Assembly (NCBI GenBank): GCA_016926135.1
Contig: JAFGPH010000310.1
Location: forward strand, 1 to 7,834
Length of the DNA: 7,834 nt
Direction of reading: 5' to 3'
Source: Deltaproteobacteria bacterium
GTDB taxonomy: Bacteria > Desulfobacterota > DSM-4660 > Desulfatiglandales > HGW-15
Shown here piece after piece: positions 1 to 5,074 of this stretch; the first letter of the stretch is position 1, and the number at the start of each line of letters is the position of its first letter. Below the pieces are notes generated by a model, which was given only the letters and a program-made list of their open reading frames with translations, had not been told where the DNA came from and ran no database searches. A program made the translations under genes and the position numbers.

Positions 1-96
1 GTGGCAGTCAGGAATGTCGGAGGCCCTGAGTCGGGACGTTTTTCGGCAGCCTGCGGGCAAGGTTTTTCTCGGCAATGGGCGGTCCATCGGGCCGTT

Positions 97-831
97 TCAC
101 TCGGCCTGATCGATGAAAACCTGAAGCCTGTTCCTCACCTCCAGGAGGTGTTCCTCGAGAAAACGAAAGGCCTCGACCCTTTTGCCCTCCACGATGGCGC
201 CCAGAATGGCATCGTGGTATCCGACCACGCTGGCGGACGTCTCCACATCCGGGGCGAGCCTGCACAGGAAATCGCCGACCACGGGCATGATCGACGCAAT
301 GGCAATCACAAAGACATGGTTTCCGGAGGCCCGGGAGAGCAGCCTGTGAAATTCCATGTTCTCCTCGGAGGGAACCATGTTCAGTTCGATCTTCTTCCTT
401 GCCTTTGCCAGGTTTTCCTTGAGCGCGCTGACGTGGGAGGGCTCGATGTGGTCGAATACGTGATTGAGGACAACCCTTTCAATTTCCAGGCGGGCTACGG
501 TCAGCTCCTCAAGGGATACCCTTTTCATGCGTATGGCATCCGAGAGGAGTTCGCTGAGCCTGTTCAGGATGGTGTCCTTGATGATAGGGCCGCCGCTGGC
601 CCCTTTCTGTACCGTGATAAAACCGGAGATTTCCAGGAGTCGCAGGGCCTCCCTGATGGCCTGGCGTCCCACATTGAACCGCCCCGCAAGCTGGGACTCG
701 GAAGGGAGCCTGTCTCCGGGCTTCAGGAATCCGTCAAAGATGAGTTCCTTGATCCTGTGGGAGATCTCCTCAAAGACACGTCGATTGTGGATGGGGGCAA
801 AAAGCGGGTCATGTTTGCCGGCTGGATGCAT
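97..831 (-). CDS. FadR-type GntR family transcriptional regulator (FCD domain)
   Basis: This is a DNA-binding regulator of the FadR subfamily of GntR proteins, 244 aa from the chosen start. Residues about 17-85 form the winged helix-turn-helix, with the hallmark KPGDRLPSESQLA (38-50), the recognition helix VGRQAIREALRLLE (54-67) and the wing GFITVQKGASGG. Residues about 108-235 match the FCD ligand-binding domain; His162, His206 and His228 with an upstream acidic residue are candidate metal ligands. FCD proteins usually sense small organic acids; the ligand here cannot be read from sequence. An in-frame ATG at 855 would add 8 residues (252 aa), but it has no Shine-Dalgarno and lies only about 5 nt from the predicted transcription start. 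The ATG at 831 has CAGGT 8 nt upstream, so I prefer it. The gene follows the alpha/beta hydrolase on the same strand but has its own promoter. No obvious target operon lies in the window. Confidence 0.9.
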   Translation of the reverse strand: MHPAGKHDPLFAPIHNRRVFEEISHRIKELIFDGFLKPGDRLPSESQLAGRFNVGRQAIREALRLLEISGFITVQKGASGGPIIKDTILNRLSELLSDAIRMKRVSLEELTVARLEIERVVLNHVFDHIEPSHVSALKENLAKARKKIELNMVPSEENMEFHRLLSRASGNHVFVIAIASIMPVVGDFLCRLAPDVETSASVVGYHDAILGAIVEGKRVEAFRFLEEHLLEVRNRLQVFIDQAE

Positions 832-866
832 CGCATGTACCTGATGAATTGTCATACAATAGGATT

Positions 867-895
867 TTTATATATTTTCTGCGTGTGGCTGTCAA
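867..895 (-). promoter_or_regulatory. Sigma-70 promoter of the GntR regulator gene
   Basis: On the minus strand there is TTGACA (890-895), a 17-nt spacer and TATAAA (867-872). The -35 is a perfect consensus match and the -10 matches 5 of 6. Transcription should start near 860, only about 5 nt before the first in-frame ATG (855) and about 29 nt before the ATG at 831. This is the best sigma-70 promoter in the window. It occupies part of the 167-base gap between the regulator and the hydrolase gene, which otherwise shows no feature I can support. Confidence 0.75.
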
Positions 896-998
896 GCGGA
901 AAGGGATGGGGGGTGCCGAAGAAGTGATCCCTGCGTGTCCAGTCATGGCTATGAGAGCGGGAGTTGTCGACGCCGCCGGCGCTGAAGGCAGGATTTTG

Positions 999-1472
999 CT
1001 ATTGGAGCAGCGCGTCCCAGTCGATGGTCTTGAAGGTGTTGTGGAGGTAGTGGTCGTCGTCCACCACGTGAAAGGTGCGCCTCGGGAAGATCCTGCCGGC
1101 CGCAGCCTGGACGTCACCGAGGGGAACCACCTCGTCGTTCCTGCCGTGGTAGATCCAAACGGGGACGGAGATCTTCCTTTCTGGGTAGGGGGTGGAAGGC
1201 AGCAGATGGATGGCCGGGGCGAGGAGGACGAGTCTTTCCACCTCCGGTTCGTGCTGCATGGCATAGACGGCCGCCATGAGACCCCCGAAACTGGACCCCA
1301 CTAGCCTGATCCCGGACCGGCCGGCAAGAATCCGCTCCAACCCCTGGAGCCTCTCGTCCAGAGGGCCTGAGAAGTTGGGCGTGAGCATGTCGGGGTACCT
1401 TTCCCTGAAAAAGACCGCCTTTGTTCCCTGATTGCTGCTCTCCAGACCGTGGAGAAATATCCTGACAGCCAT
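999..1472 (-). CDS. Small alpha/beta-fold hydrolase (YqiA/UPF0227-like esterase)
   Basis: This 157-aa protein has the outline of a compact serine hydrolase like the YqiA/YcfP group of small esterases. The N-terminal strand leads into FLHGLESSNQGTKA (6-19), the oxyanion-loop HG motif with the family's typical SS..(G/A)TKA pattern. The nucleophile elbow GSSFGG (59-64) presents Ser61. The likely acid is Asp113 in YHGRNDEVVP, and the catalytic His is His141 in DDDHYLH. The whole triad is therefore present although the protein lacks a large cap domain. No signal peptide is visible, so it should be cytoplasmic. The substrate is unknown. The ATG at 1472 has AGAGGG about 5 nt upstream. The gene lies downstream of the greA/FKBP pair, separated by a REP-like doublet, and upstream of the GntR regulator; I see no evidence linking it functionally to either. 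The family call is firm, the esterase activity is inferred. Confidence 0.85.
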   Translation of the reverse strand: MAVRIFLHGLESSNQGTKAVFFRERYPDMLTPNFSGPLDERLQGLERILAGRSGIRLVGSSFGGLMAAVYAMQHEPEVERLVLLAPAIHLLPSTPYPERKISVPVWIYHGRNDEVVPLGDVQAAAGRIFPRRTFHVVDDDHYLHNTFKTIDWDALLQ

Positions 1473-1540
1473 GGCACCCTCTTCCCAAAGAGCGCTGCTT
1501 AGGGCTTGCGCAAGAATAACCTAGCAGGAAACCCTGAGTA

Positions 1541-1604
1541 CCGTTCGCACTGAGGTATCGAAGGGCGAACGTGGGCGCGTGCTTCGATACCTCAGCATGA
1601 ACGG
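1541..1604. repeat. Inverted pair of REP-like palindromic units
   Basis: Bases 1541-1563 and 1582-1604 are inverted copies of one 23-base unit: 6 identical bases, 3 differing, then 14 identical (CTGAGGTATCGAAG). The first unit continues into a smaller palindrome, CGTTCGC at 1542-1548 pairing with GCGAACG at 1565-1571. The unit resembles the widespread GTTCG..CTGAG..TCGAAG..CGAAC palindromes scattered between genes in many proteobacteria. The pair sits in the non-coding gap between the FKBP and hydrolase genes, the usual place for such elements. Folded as RNA, the two units would form a long hairpin that could stall RNA decay or transcription. Confidence 0.75.
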
Positions 1605-1611
1605 AACGTGG

Positions 1612-1633
1612 GGATAAGTTGCAAAACTTATTC
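1612..1633 (-). other. Short hairpin after the FKBP stop codon
   Basis: ATAAGTT (1614-1620) and AACTTAT (1625-1631) form a perfect 7-bp stem with a 4-nt loop, extendable by a G-U and a G-C pair, starting 12 nt after the FKBP stop. The stem is AT-rich and no T run follows it on the minus strand, so it is not a standard intrinsic terminator. It may act together with the REP-like doublet beyond it as the 3' end of the greA/FKBP transcript. Confidence 0.4.
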
Positions 1634-1645
1634 TGTGACATGCCC

Positions 1646-2134
1646 TTAGCCGCACCCGATGCTTTTCTTCCGCTCGTTTTCGCGGGCCGCACGGATCTCT
1701 TCCTGATCCGCGTCCCTCACATACAGGATCTCAAGATCCATGGAGACCCGAATGCCCACCAGCGGCTTGTTGAAGTCGACCAGAACCGTATCCGGCCTGA
1801 TCTCCAGGACTCTGAAAGACACGAGGGTCCCCATCTTCATCTGGCGGTAGAACTGGCCCTCCTTCAGCCTCTGCGTTATCAGGCCCTTCTTGGGGATCTC
1901 CACGATCAGTACCGGGTCATGCTCCCCATAGACCTCCGCAGGAGGTATGGACAGGCTCAGCGTCTCGCCTTCGCGGCGCCCCTCCAGGGCCTTTTCGAGC
2001 GTGGGCACCTGGCGCTCCACGCCATAGACGAAGCTGATACGCTCCTCAGGTCGGTCCGTGACCGTGCCGTCAGGGAGGTGTGTGCGCATGACGTATCTGA
2101 GGGATACCCGCTTTTCCGACTGAATCGTTGCCAA
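1646..2134 (-). CDS. SlyD-like FKBP-type peptidyl-prolyl cis-trans isomerase
   Basis: This is a 162-aa two-domain FKBP/SlyD-family chaperone that isomerises X-Pro bonds and helps cytoplasmic proteins fold. Family signatures include LRYVMRTHLPDGTVTD (12-27), FVYGVERQVPTLEKALEG (35-52) and the IPPAEVYGEHDP loop (63-74). The insert-in-flap chaperone domain runs from about 75 to 118, and the closing FKBP strand is VDFNKPLVGIRVSMDLEI (119-136). Two oddities are seen. The usual NHPLAG motif reads NKPLVG, with Lys123 in place of His. The C-terminal tail (about 140-162) is charged and has only one Cys, so it lacks the His/Cys-rich nickel-binding tail of E. coli SlyD. The start is TTG at 2134; a strong GAGGTGA site 4 nt upstream supports it. 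It lies 9 bases after greA, so the two are very likely co-transcribed and translationally coupled. No signal peptide is seen. Confidence 0.9.
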   Translation of the reverse strand: MATIQSEKRVSLRYVMRTHLPDGTVTDRPEERISFVYGVERQVPTLEKALEGRREGETLSLSIPPAEVYGEHDPVLIVEIPKKGLITQRLKEGQFYRQMKMGTLVSFRVLEIRPDTVLVDFNKPLVGIRVSMDLEILYVRDADQEEIRAARENERKKSIGCG

Positions 2135-2138
2135 GCAA

Positions 2139-2145
2139 TCACCTC
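2139..2145 (-). promoter_or_regulatory. Ribosome binding site of the FKBP gene, overlapping the greA stop
   Basis: On the minus strand GAGGTGA occupies 2145-2139. Its first two bases are the last but one and second bases shared with the greA TGA codon at 2146-2144. The match to the anti-Shine-Dalgarno is strong and it decides the TTG start at 2134. The overlap suggests that ribosomes ending greA can re-initiate on the FKBP gene. Confidence 0.7.
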
Positions 2146-2611
2146 ACAGGATACGGAGAACCTCGAATTCCTGAATGCCGGCGGGCGTCTTGACCTGCAC
2201 CTCGTCACCCACCCGGGCACCGATCAATGCCTGCCCCATGGGCGAGATCACGGAGATCATTCCGGTCTCGGGGGCCGACTCATAGGGCCCGACCAGTTGG
2301 TATGCCACCTCCTTGTCTGTCTGCAGGTCGTAGAGTTGAACGGTTCTGCCGAACACCACCCTTTCGGCCGGGCTGTCATCCACCTCAATCACCTCGGACT
2401 TGCCGATAACGATCCTCAGTTCATTGATCTTGGCCTCGATGAACCCCTGCCTTTCCTTGGCTGCGTGGTATTCGGCGTTTTCACTCAGGTCCCCATGCCC
2501 CCTCGCCTCCTCGATGGCTCGAATGTTTTCAGGTCGCTCCACCCGTTCGAAGCGGGTCAGTTCCGTCCTGAGTCGCTCAAGACCGGCTTTTGTGATCGGA
2601 ATCCTGTCCAT
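2144..2611 (-). CDS. greA: Transcription elongation factor GreA
   Basis: GreA binds in the secondary channel of RNA polymerase and stimulates cleavage of the backtracked RNA 3' end, so that stalled elongation can resume. The 155-aa length is close to the usual 158. Residues 1-75 form the N-terminal coiled coil. Its tip carries the signature ARGHGDLSENAEYHAAKERQ (36-55), including Asp41 and Glu44, the same positions as the acidic residues that hold the catalytic magnesium in E. coli GreA. Residues about 80-155 form the FKBP-like C-terminal domain with ISPMGQALIGARVGDEV (122-138). The ATG at 2611 is preceded by AAGGGAT. The gene is first in a pair with the SlyD-like FKBP. A hairpin lies just upstream; a TATGAT hexamer in the leader has no good -35 partner, so I could not assign a promoter with confidence. 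Confidence 0.97.
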   Translation of the reverse strand: MDRIPITKAGLERLRTELTRFERVERPENIRAIEEARGHGDLSENAEYHAAKERQGFIEAKINELRIVIGKSEVIEVDDSPAERVVFGRTVQLYDLQTDKEVAYQLVGPYESAPETGMISVISPMGQALIGARVGDEVQVKTPAGIQEFEVLRIL

Positions 2612-2647
2612 ATCCCTTTCTTCCCGTCCTTGTCATAATCATAAAGT

Positions 2648-2681
2648 CAAAGCCTTTCTACCTGGCCGCAGAAAGGCTTTG
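2648..2681 (-). terminator. 12-bp perfect hairpin between the DUF39 gene and greA
   Basis: CAAAGCCTTTCT (2648-2659) and AGAAAGGCTTTG (2670-2681) pair perfectly around a 10-nt loop. It lies about 107 nt downstream of the DUF39 stop codon and 37 nt upstream of the greA start. It is the strongest simple stem in the window. On the minus strand it ends in CTTTG and is followed by ACTTTATG, so the T run is poor. It could be a weak terminator for the DUF39 transcript or a leader hairpin of greA; I cannot decide between them from sequence. Confidence 0.5.
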
Positions 2682-2787
2682 CAACAGGGCGACAGCCACG
2701 TCATTGGACGAACGCTTTTCAGTGTGCTATTCGGGCGCCAAACCTGGAACTCCTCCGCGATCCGCAGAGAAGCCTCGATCGGGCATC

Positions 2788-3966
2788 CTAACCCCTGGCC
2801 ACCGTCGGGAGGGGGACAACCGGTTCGGTCAGGAGAAACTCCCCGCTTTCGATCCACTGCTTGAGGGTCGTCGCGATCTCCGTTGCCCGGACGGTGGAGG
2901 AAAGAGGCACCGTATGAACGTCCTTACCGTTGAACTTGATGGTGCCGCTCTTGAGGTCTTCGTAACTCACGAGGCCCAGGCTTTTCCCTTCTCCCCTGGG
3001 ATAGTCGTTACCGTAATCGATAATCTGGGCGTGGATATCCCCATCGGAAACACCCGTGAACCGGGCGATTTCCTCGTCGAGGACAGGGATCGGCACGCCC
3101 ACGCCCACGGCCATGGAGCAACCGTAGCCGAGCATGCTGACGCCTACCAGCCAGCGAGGATTCATCTCCTTCAGGTTCCCCATGACCATCAGGGTGCCGG
3201 CAGGGGCCAGGGGAACCCCGTTCTCGCCTCTGGGAACCTCGGGCCGGTGCTGGCTTCCCGGACCGATGATGTAACCTGTGGCACCGCCCAGAAAGATCCT
3301 CGTGCCCAAGCCCAGGGTCAGGTAGTAGGGATCATTGAAGAGGGGGCTCAGTTGCCCTGACGTTGAGTAGTTGGCATTGCCGGCCCTGGGTTTCAGGACC
3401 CCCATGTAGGTGTAAACGGTCTTGTTTGAGACGTTGATGGCGCAGTTGTAGTTCTGGTAAGCGTTCCTGGGGTTCACCAGCATCGCATAAGGCAGGTCCG
3501 CAAGACTCACCCTCTTGGTCACCTTCCTGTTGGGGTAGCAATCCGTCCCGTAGGCGGTGGCCTTCAAAGTCACCTTCTTGCCGGCCAGGAGATCGTGGAT
3601 GACATGCCCACCCCCATATTTGAACTGGCCCGGGTGGACCCTGTTCAGGGGGTCGTCTTCCGCAGGTTCGGTAGCGCCCAGGTAGATATCCACCGCTGCC
3701 AGTCCCGCGCAAGCGGGCACGTCGTTCATCCAGACCCTGGACGCTTTGGTACCGGGCTTGGTGTGGCCGAAGTTGATGAATGCCCCCGAAGAACACATGG
3801 GCGAAAAGGTCCCTGTAGTGACCACATCGACTTCCCTGGCCGCCTTGGAGGGGCCGTGTCTCTTGACAATCCGCGTCATCTCGTCGGCGCTGACCACCAC
3901 CGCCTTCCCCTTTCGGATCCTCTCGTTGATTTCTTTGATGGTCTTCGAAGCCCTCTTTCCAGCCAT
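2788..3966 (-). CDS. Homocysteine biosynthesis protein (DUF39/HcyBio, COG1900), aspartate-semialdehyde sulfurtransferase family
   Basis: The family takes part in converting L-aspartate semialdehyde and sulfide to homocysteine, bypassing the O-acyl-homoserine route; genetics in Methanosarcina (MA1821 with ferredoxin partner MA1822) and Desulfovibrio supports this. The 392-aa protein is essentially one HcyBio domain: KTIKEINERIRKGKAVVV near the start, VVTTGTFSPMCSSGAF around Cys58, FGHTKPGTKA (66-75), KATAYGTDCYPN around Cys143, and a glycine-rich LGLGTRIFLGGATGYIIGPGS segment (218-238). Cys58 and Cys143 are the best candidates for persulfide chemistry; Cys86, Cys175 and Cys283 are also present. 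There is no CBS pair at the C-terminus and no NIL-ferredoxin gene beside it in this window. An upstream TTG at 3993 would give 401 aa, but it lies about 2 nt from the predicted transcription start. The ATG at 3966 has GGGAGGG 9 nt upstream, so I chose it. Divergent from kdsA. Confidence 0.9.
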   Translation of the reverse strand: MAGKRASKTIKEINERIRKGKAVVVSADEMTRIVKRHGPSKAAREVDVVTTGTFSPMCSSGAFINFGHTKPGTKASRVWMNDVPACAGLAAVDIYLGATEPAEDDPLNRVHPGQFKYGGGHVIHDLLAGKKVTLKATAYGTDCYPNRKVTKRVSLADLPYAMLVNPRNAYQNYNCAINVSNKTVYTYMGVLKPRAGNANYSTSGQLSPLFNDPYYLTLGLGTRIFLGGATGYIIGPGSQHRPEVPRGENGVPLAPAGTLMVMGNLKEMNPRWLVGVSMLGYGCSMAVGVGVPIPVLDEEIARFTGVSDGDIHAQIIDYGNDYPRGEGKSLGLVSYEDLKSGTIKFNGKDVHTVPLSSTVRATEIATTLKQWIESGEFLLTEPVVPLPTVARG

Positions 3967-3975
3967 CCCAAGAAG

Positions 3976-3982
3976 CCCTCCC
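3976..3982 (-). promoter_or_regulatory. Ribosome binding site that fixes the DUF39 gene start
   Basis: GGGAGGG on the minus strand (3982-3976) lies 9 nt before the ATG at 3966. No comparable site precedes the upstream TTG at 3993. With the promoter at 4002-4030 it supports the shorter 392-aa product with a leader of about 29 nt. Confidence 0.6.
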
Positions 3983-4001
3983 GTCCTAAACAATGGCGGG
4001 T

Positions 4002-4030
4002 ATCATAGGACCTTTGGCAGGTGATGACAA
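4002..4030 (-). promoter_or_regulatory. Sigma-70 promoter of the DUF39 gene
   Basis: On the minus strand there is TTGTCA (4030-4025), a 17-nt spacer and TATGAT (4007-4002); each hexamer matches consensus at 5 of 6 positions. Transcription should begin near 3995. The leader would be under 30 nt, which leaves no room for a SAM or other sulfur riboswitch downstream of this start. Confidence 0.65.
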
Positions 4031-4068
4031 GAGAAAGTTTTCCCTCTCCCGCCCGACCCCTGGCTGCC

Positions 4069-4095
4069 TTGACTTCCATCTCCACTTCCTATAAT
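4069..4095 (+). promoter_or_regulatory. Probable sigma-70 promoter of kdsA
   Basis: TTGACT (4069-4074) and a perfect TATAAT (4090-4095) are separated by 15 nt, shorter than the optimal 17. Transcription should start near 4102, giving a leader of about 53 nt before the kdsA ATG. A direct repeat ACTTCC (4072-4077 and 4084-4089) lies across the -35 and spacer. The promoter points away from that of the DUF39 gene, with 38 bases between the two -35 elements. Confidence 0.55.
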
Positions 4096-4154
4096 CATAG
4101 TCTCCAGCGAGGCAGAAGGCTCGGCGGCGCATTGCCGAAAACCGATGAGGGGAC

Positions 4155-4979
4155 ATGCACACGATACGCATAGGGCATCTGACAATTGAAGAAAAGGCGC
4201 CTCTGTTCCTCATTGCAGGTCCCTGTGTGATCGAGGATGAGGAGACCACACTGAGGGTGGCGGCATTTCTCAGGGAGACGGGAGAACGGCTGGAGATCCC
4301 CGTGATCTTCAAGGCATCCTACGATAAGGCAAACAGAACCTCTCTTCACTCCTATCGGGGGCCCGGGCTGCAGAGGGGCCTGGAGATCCTGCAGAGGGTG
4401 AAGGAAAGAACGGGGCTCCCTGTCCTCTCCGATGTCCACGAGACGGTTGATATGGAAAGGGCGGCCCAGGTGCTCGACGTGATCCAGATCCCTGCATTCC
4501 TTTGCAGGCAGACCGATCTGCTGCTGGCCGCCGGTCGAACGGGCCTTGCGGTCAACATCAAGAAGGGGCAGTTCCTCACCCCCTGGGACATGGACCAGGC
4601 CATAGGCAAGGTCGTATCTACGGGCAATCGAGGCCTTATCCTGACGGAACGGGGAACGTCCTTCGGTTACCATAACCTGGTTGTGGATATCCGATCCATC
4701 GCCGTCATGAAGGGCTTCGGTTACCCGGTTGTTTTTGACGCCACCCACAGCGTTCAACTCCCCGGGCAGGGAGGCACATGCTCAGGGGGCCAGAGGGAGT
4801 TCATTGAAACCCTGTCCAGGGCCGCGGTGGCTGCCGGTGCCCACGGCGTTTTCATGGAGGTCCACCCTGACCCCGGTGCCGCCCTGTGCGACGGTCCCAA
4901 TTCGCTCCCCCTCGATCAGGTCAAGCCTCTTCTTGCCTTGCTCAAGAAGATCCACAATGTCGTCCATTCCACGGCCTGA
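4155..4979 (+). CDS. kdsA: 3-deoxy-8-phosphooctulonate (KDO-8-phosphate) synthase, metal-dependent class
   Basis: KdsA condenses phosphoenolpyruvate with arabinose 5-phosphate to give KDO-8-phosphate, precursor of the KDO sugars of the LPS inner core; it is a cytoplasmic TIM-barrel enzyme. The 274-aa length is normal. Signatures include IAGPCVIED (20-28), FKASYDKANRTS (52-63), the phosphate-binding NIKKGQF (134-140), FDATHSVQ (194-201), MEVHPDP (234-240) and CDGPNSLPL (245-253). Cys24, His198, Glu235 and Asp246 line up, all with the same offset of 13, with the metal ligands Cys11, His185, Glu222 and Asp233 of the Aquifex enzyme. It therefore belongs to the metal-dependent class rather than the metal-independent E. 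coli type, which has Asn in place of Cys. The ATG at 4155 follows GAGGGG (4147-4152) at a short spacing. It heads the envelope gene block, 95 bases before lptC; kdsD and kdsC, often found between them in related genomes, are absent here. Confidence 0.97.
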   Translation: MHTIRIGHLTIEEKAPLFLIAGPCVIEDEETTLRVAAFLRETGERLEIPVIFKASYDKANRTSLHSYRGPGLQRGLEILQRVKERTGLPVLSDVHETVDMERAAQVLDVIQIPAFLCRQTDLLLAAGRTGLAVNIKKGQFLTPWDMDQAIGKVVSTGNRGLILTERGTSFGYHNLVVDIRSIAVMKGFGYPVVFDATHSVQLPGQGGTCSGGQREFIETLSRAAVAAGAHGVFMEVHPDPGAALCDGPNSLPLDQVKPLLALLKKIHNVVHSTA

Positions 4980-5035
4980 GCACCCGGAGCGCGAGGTGAG
5001 GGGGGCTGGATTCCGGAAGAGAACACAGATTAGGC

Positions 5036-5065
5036 TTTACAGGGTCGCCATGGGTTTGGTATAAT
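5036..5065 (+). promoter_or_regulatory. Sigma-70 promoter immediately before lptC
   Basis: TTTACA (5036-5041), an 18-nt spacer and a perfect TATAAT (5060-5065) lie in the kdsA-lptC gap. The expected transcription start, near 5072, is only about 3 nt before the lptC ATG at 5075, so the message made here would be nearly or fully leaderless. The rest of the 95-base gap shows no clear terminator for kdsA, so read-through from kdsA is also possible. Confidence 0.65.
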
Positions 5066-5074
5066 TATTGCACC

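Noticed and set aside
1..927. A long plus-strand open frame (308 codons) covering the left edge.
   Set aside because: It is antisense to the GntR regulator, shows no recognisable family pattern and is low-complexity in the way expected from reading a GC-rich gene backwards.
1619..2638. A 339-codon plus-strand open frame across greA and the FKBP gene.
   Set aside because: It lies wholly opposite two clearly identified genes, and its His/Leu/Arg-rich composition is typical of an antisense shadow.
2753..2769. A small 7-bp stem with one mismatch after the DUF39 stop codon, considered as its terminator.
   Set aside because: The loop is only 3 nt, one pair is G-U in RNA and no T run follows; too weak to call.
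2704..3360. A 218-codon plus-strand open frame opposite the DUF39 gene.
   Set aside because: The minus-strand protein is a full-length recognised family; the plus-strand frame resembles nothing and overlaps it almost entirely.
4072..4089. ACTTCC direct repeat with a 12-base period over the kdsA promoter, as a possible operator.
   Set aside because: Six bases repeated twice is expected by chance in a pyrimidine-rich spacer; noted in the promoter entry but not called as a site.
3967..4154. A riboswitch (for example SAM-responsive) ahead of the DUF39 sulfur gene.
   Set aside because: The predicted leader is under 30 nt and no multi-stem structure or conserved riboswitch core is visible.
4095..4757. 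A 220-codon minus-strand open frame over kdsA.
   Set aside because: kdsA on the plus strand has every catalytic residue; the opposite frame is a codon-bias artefact.
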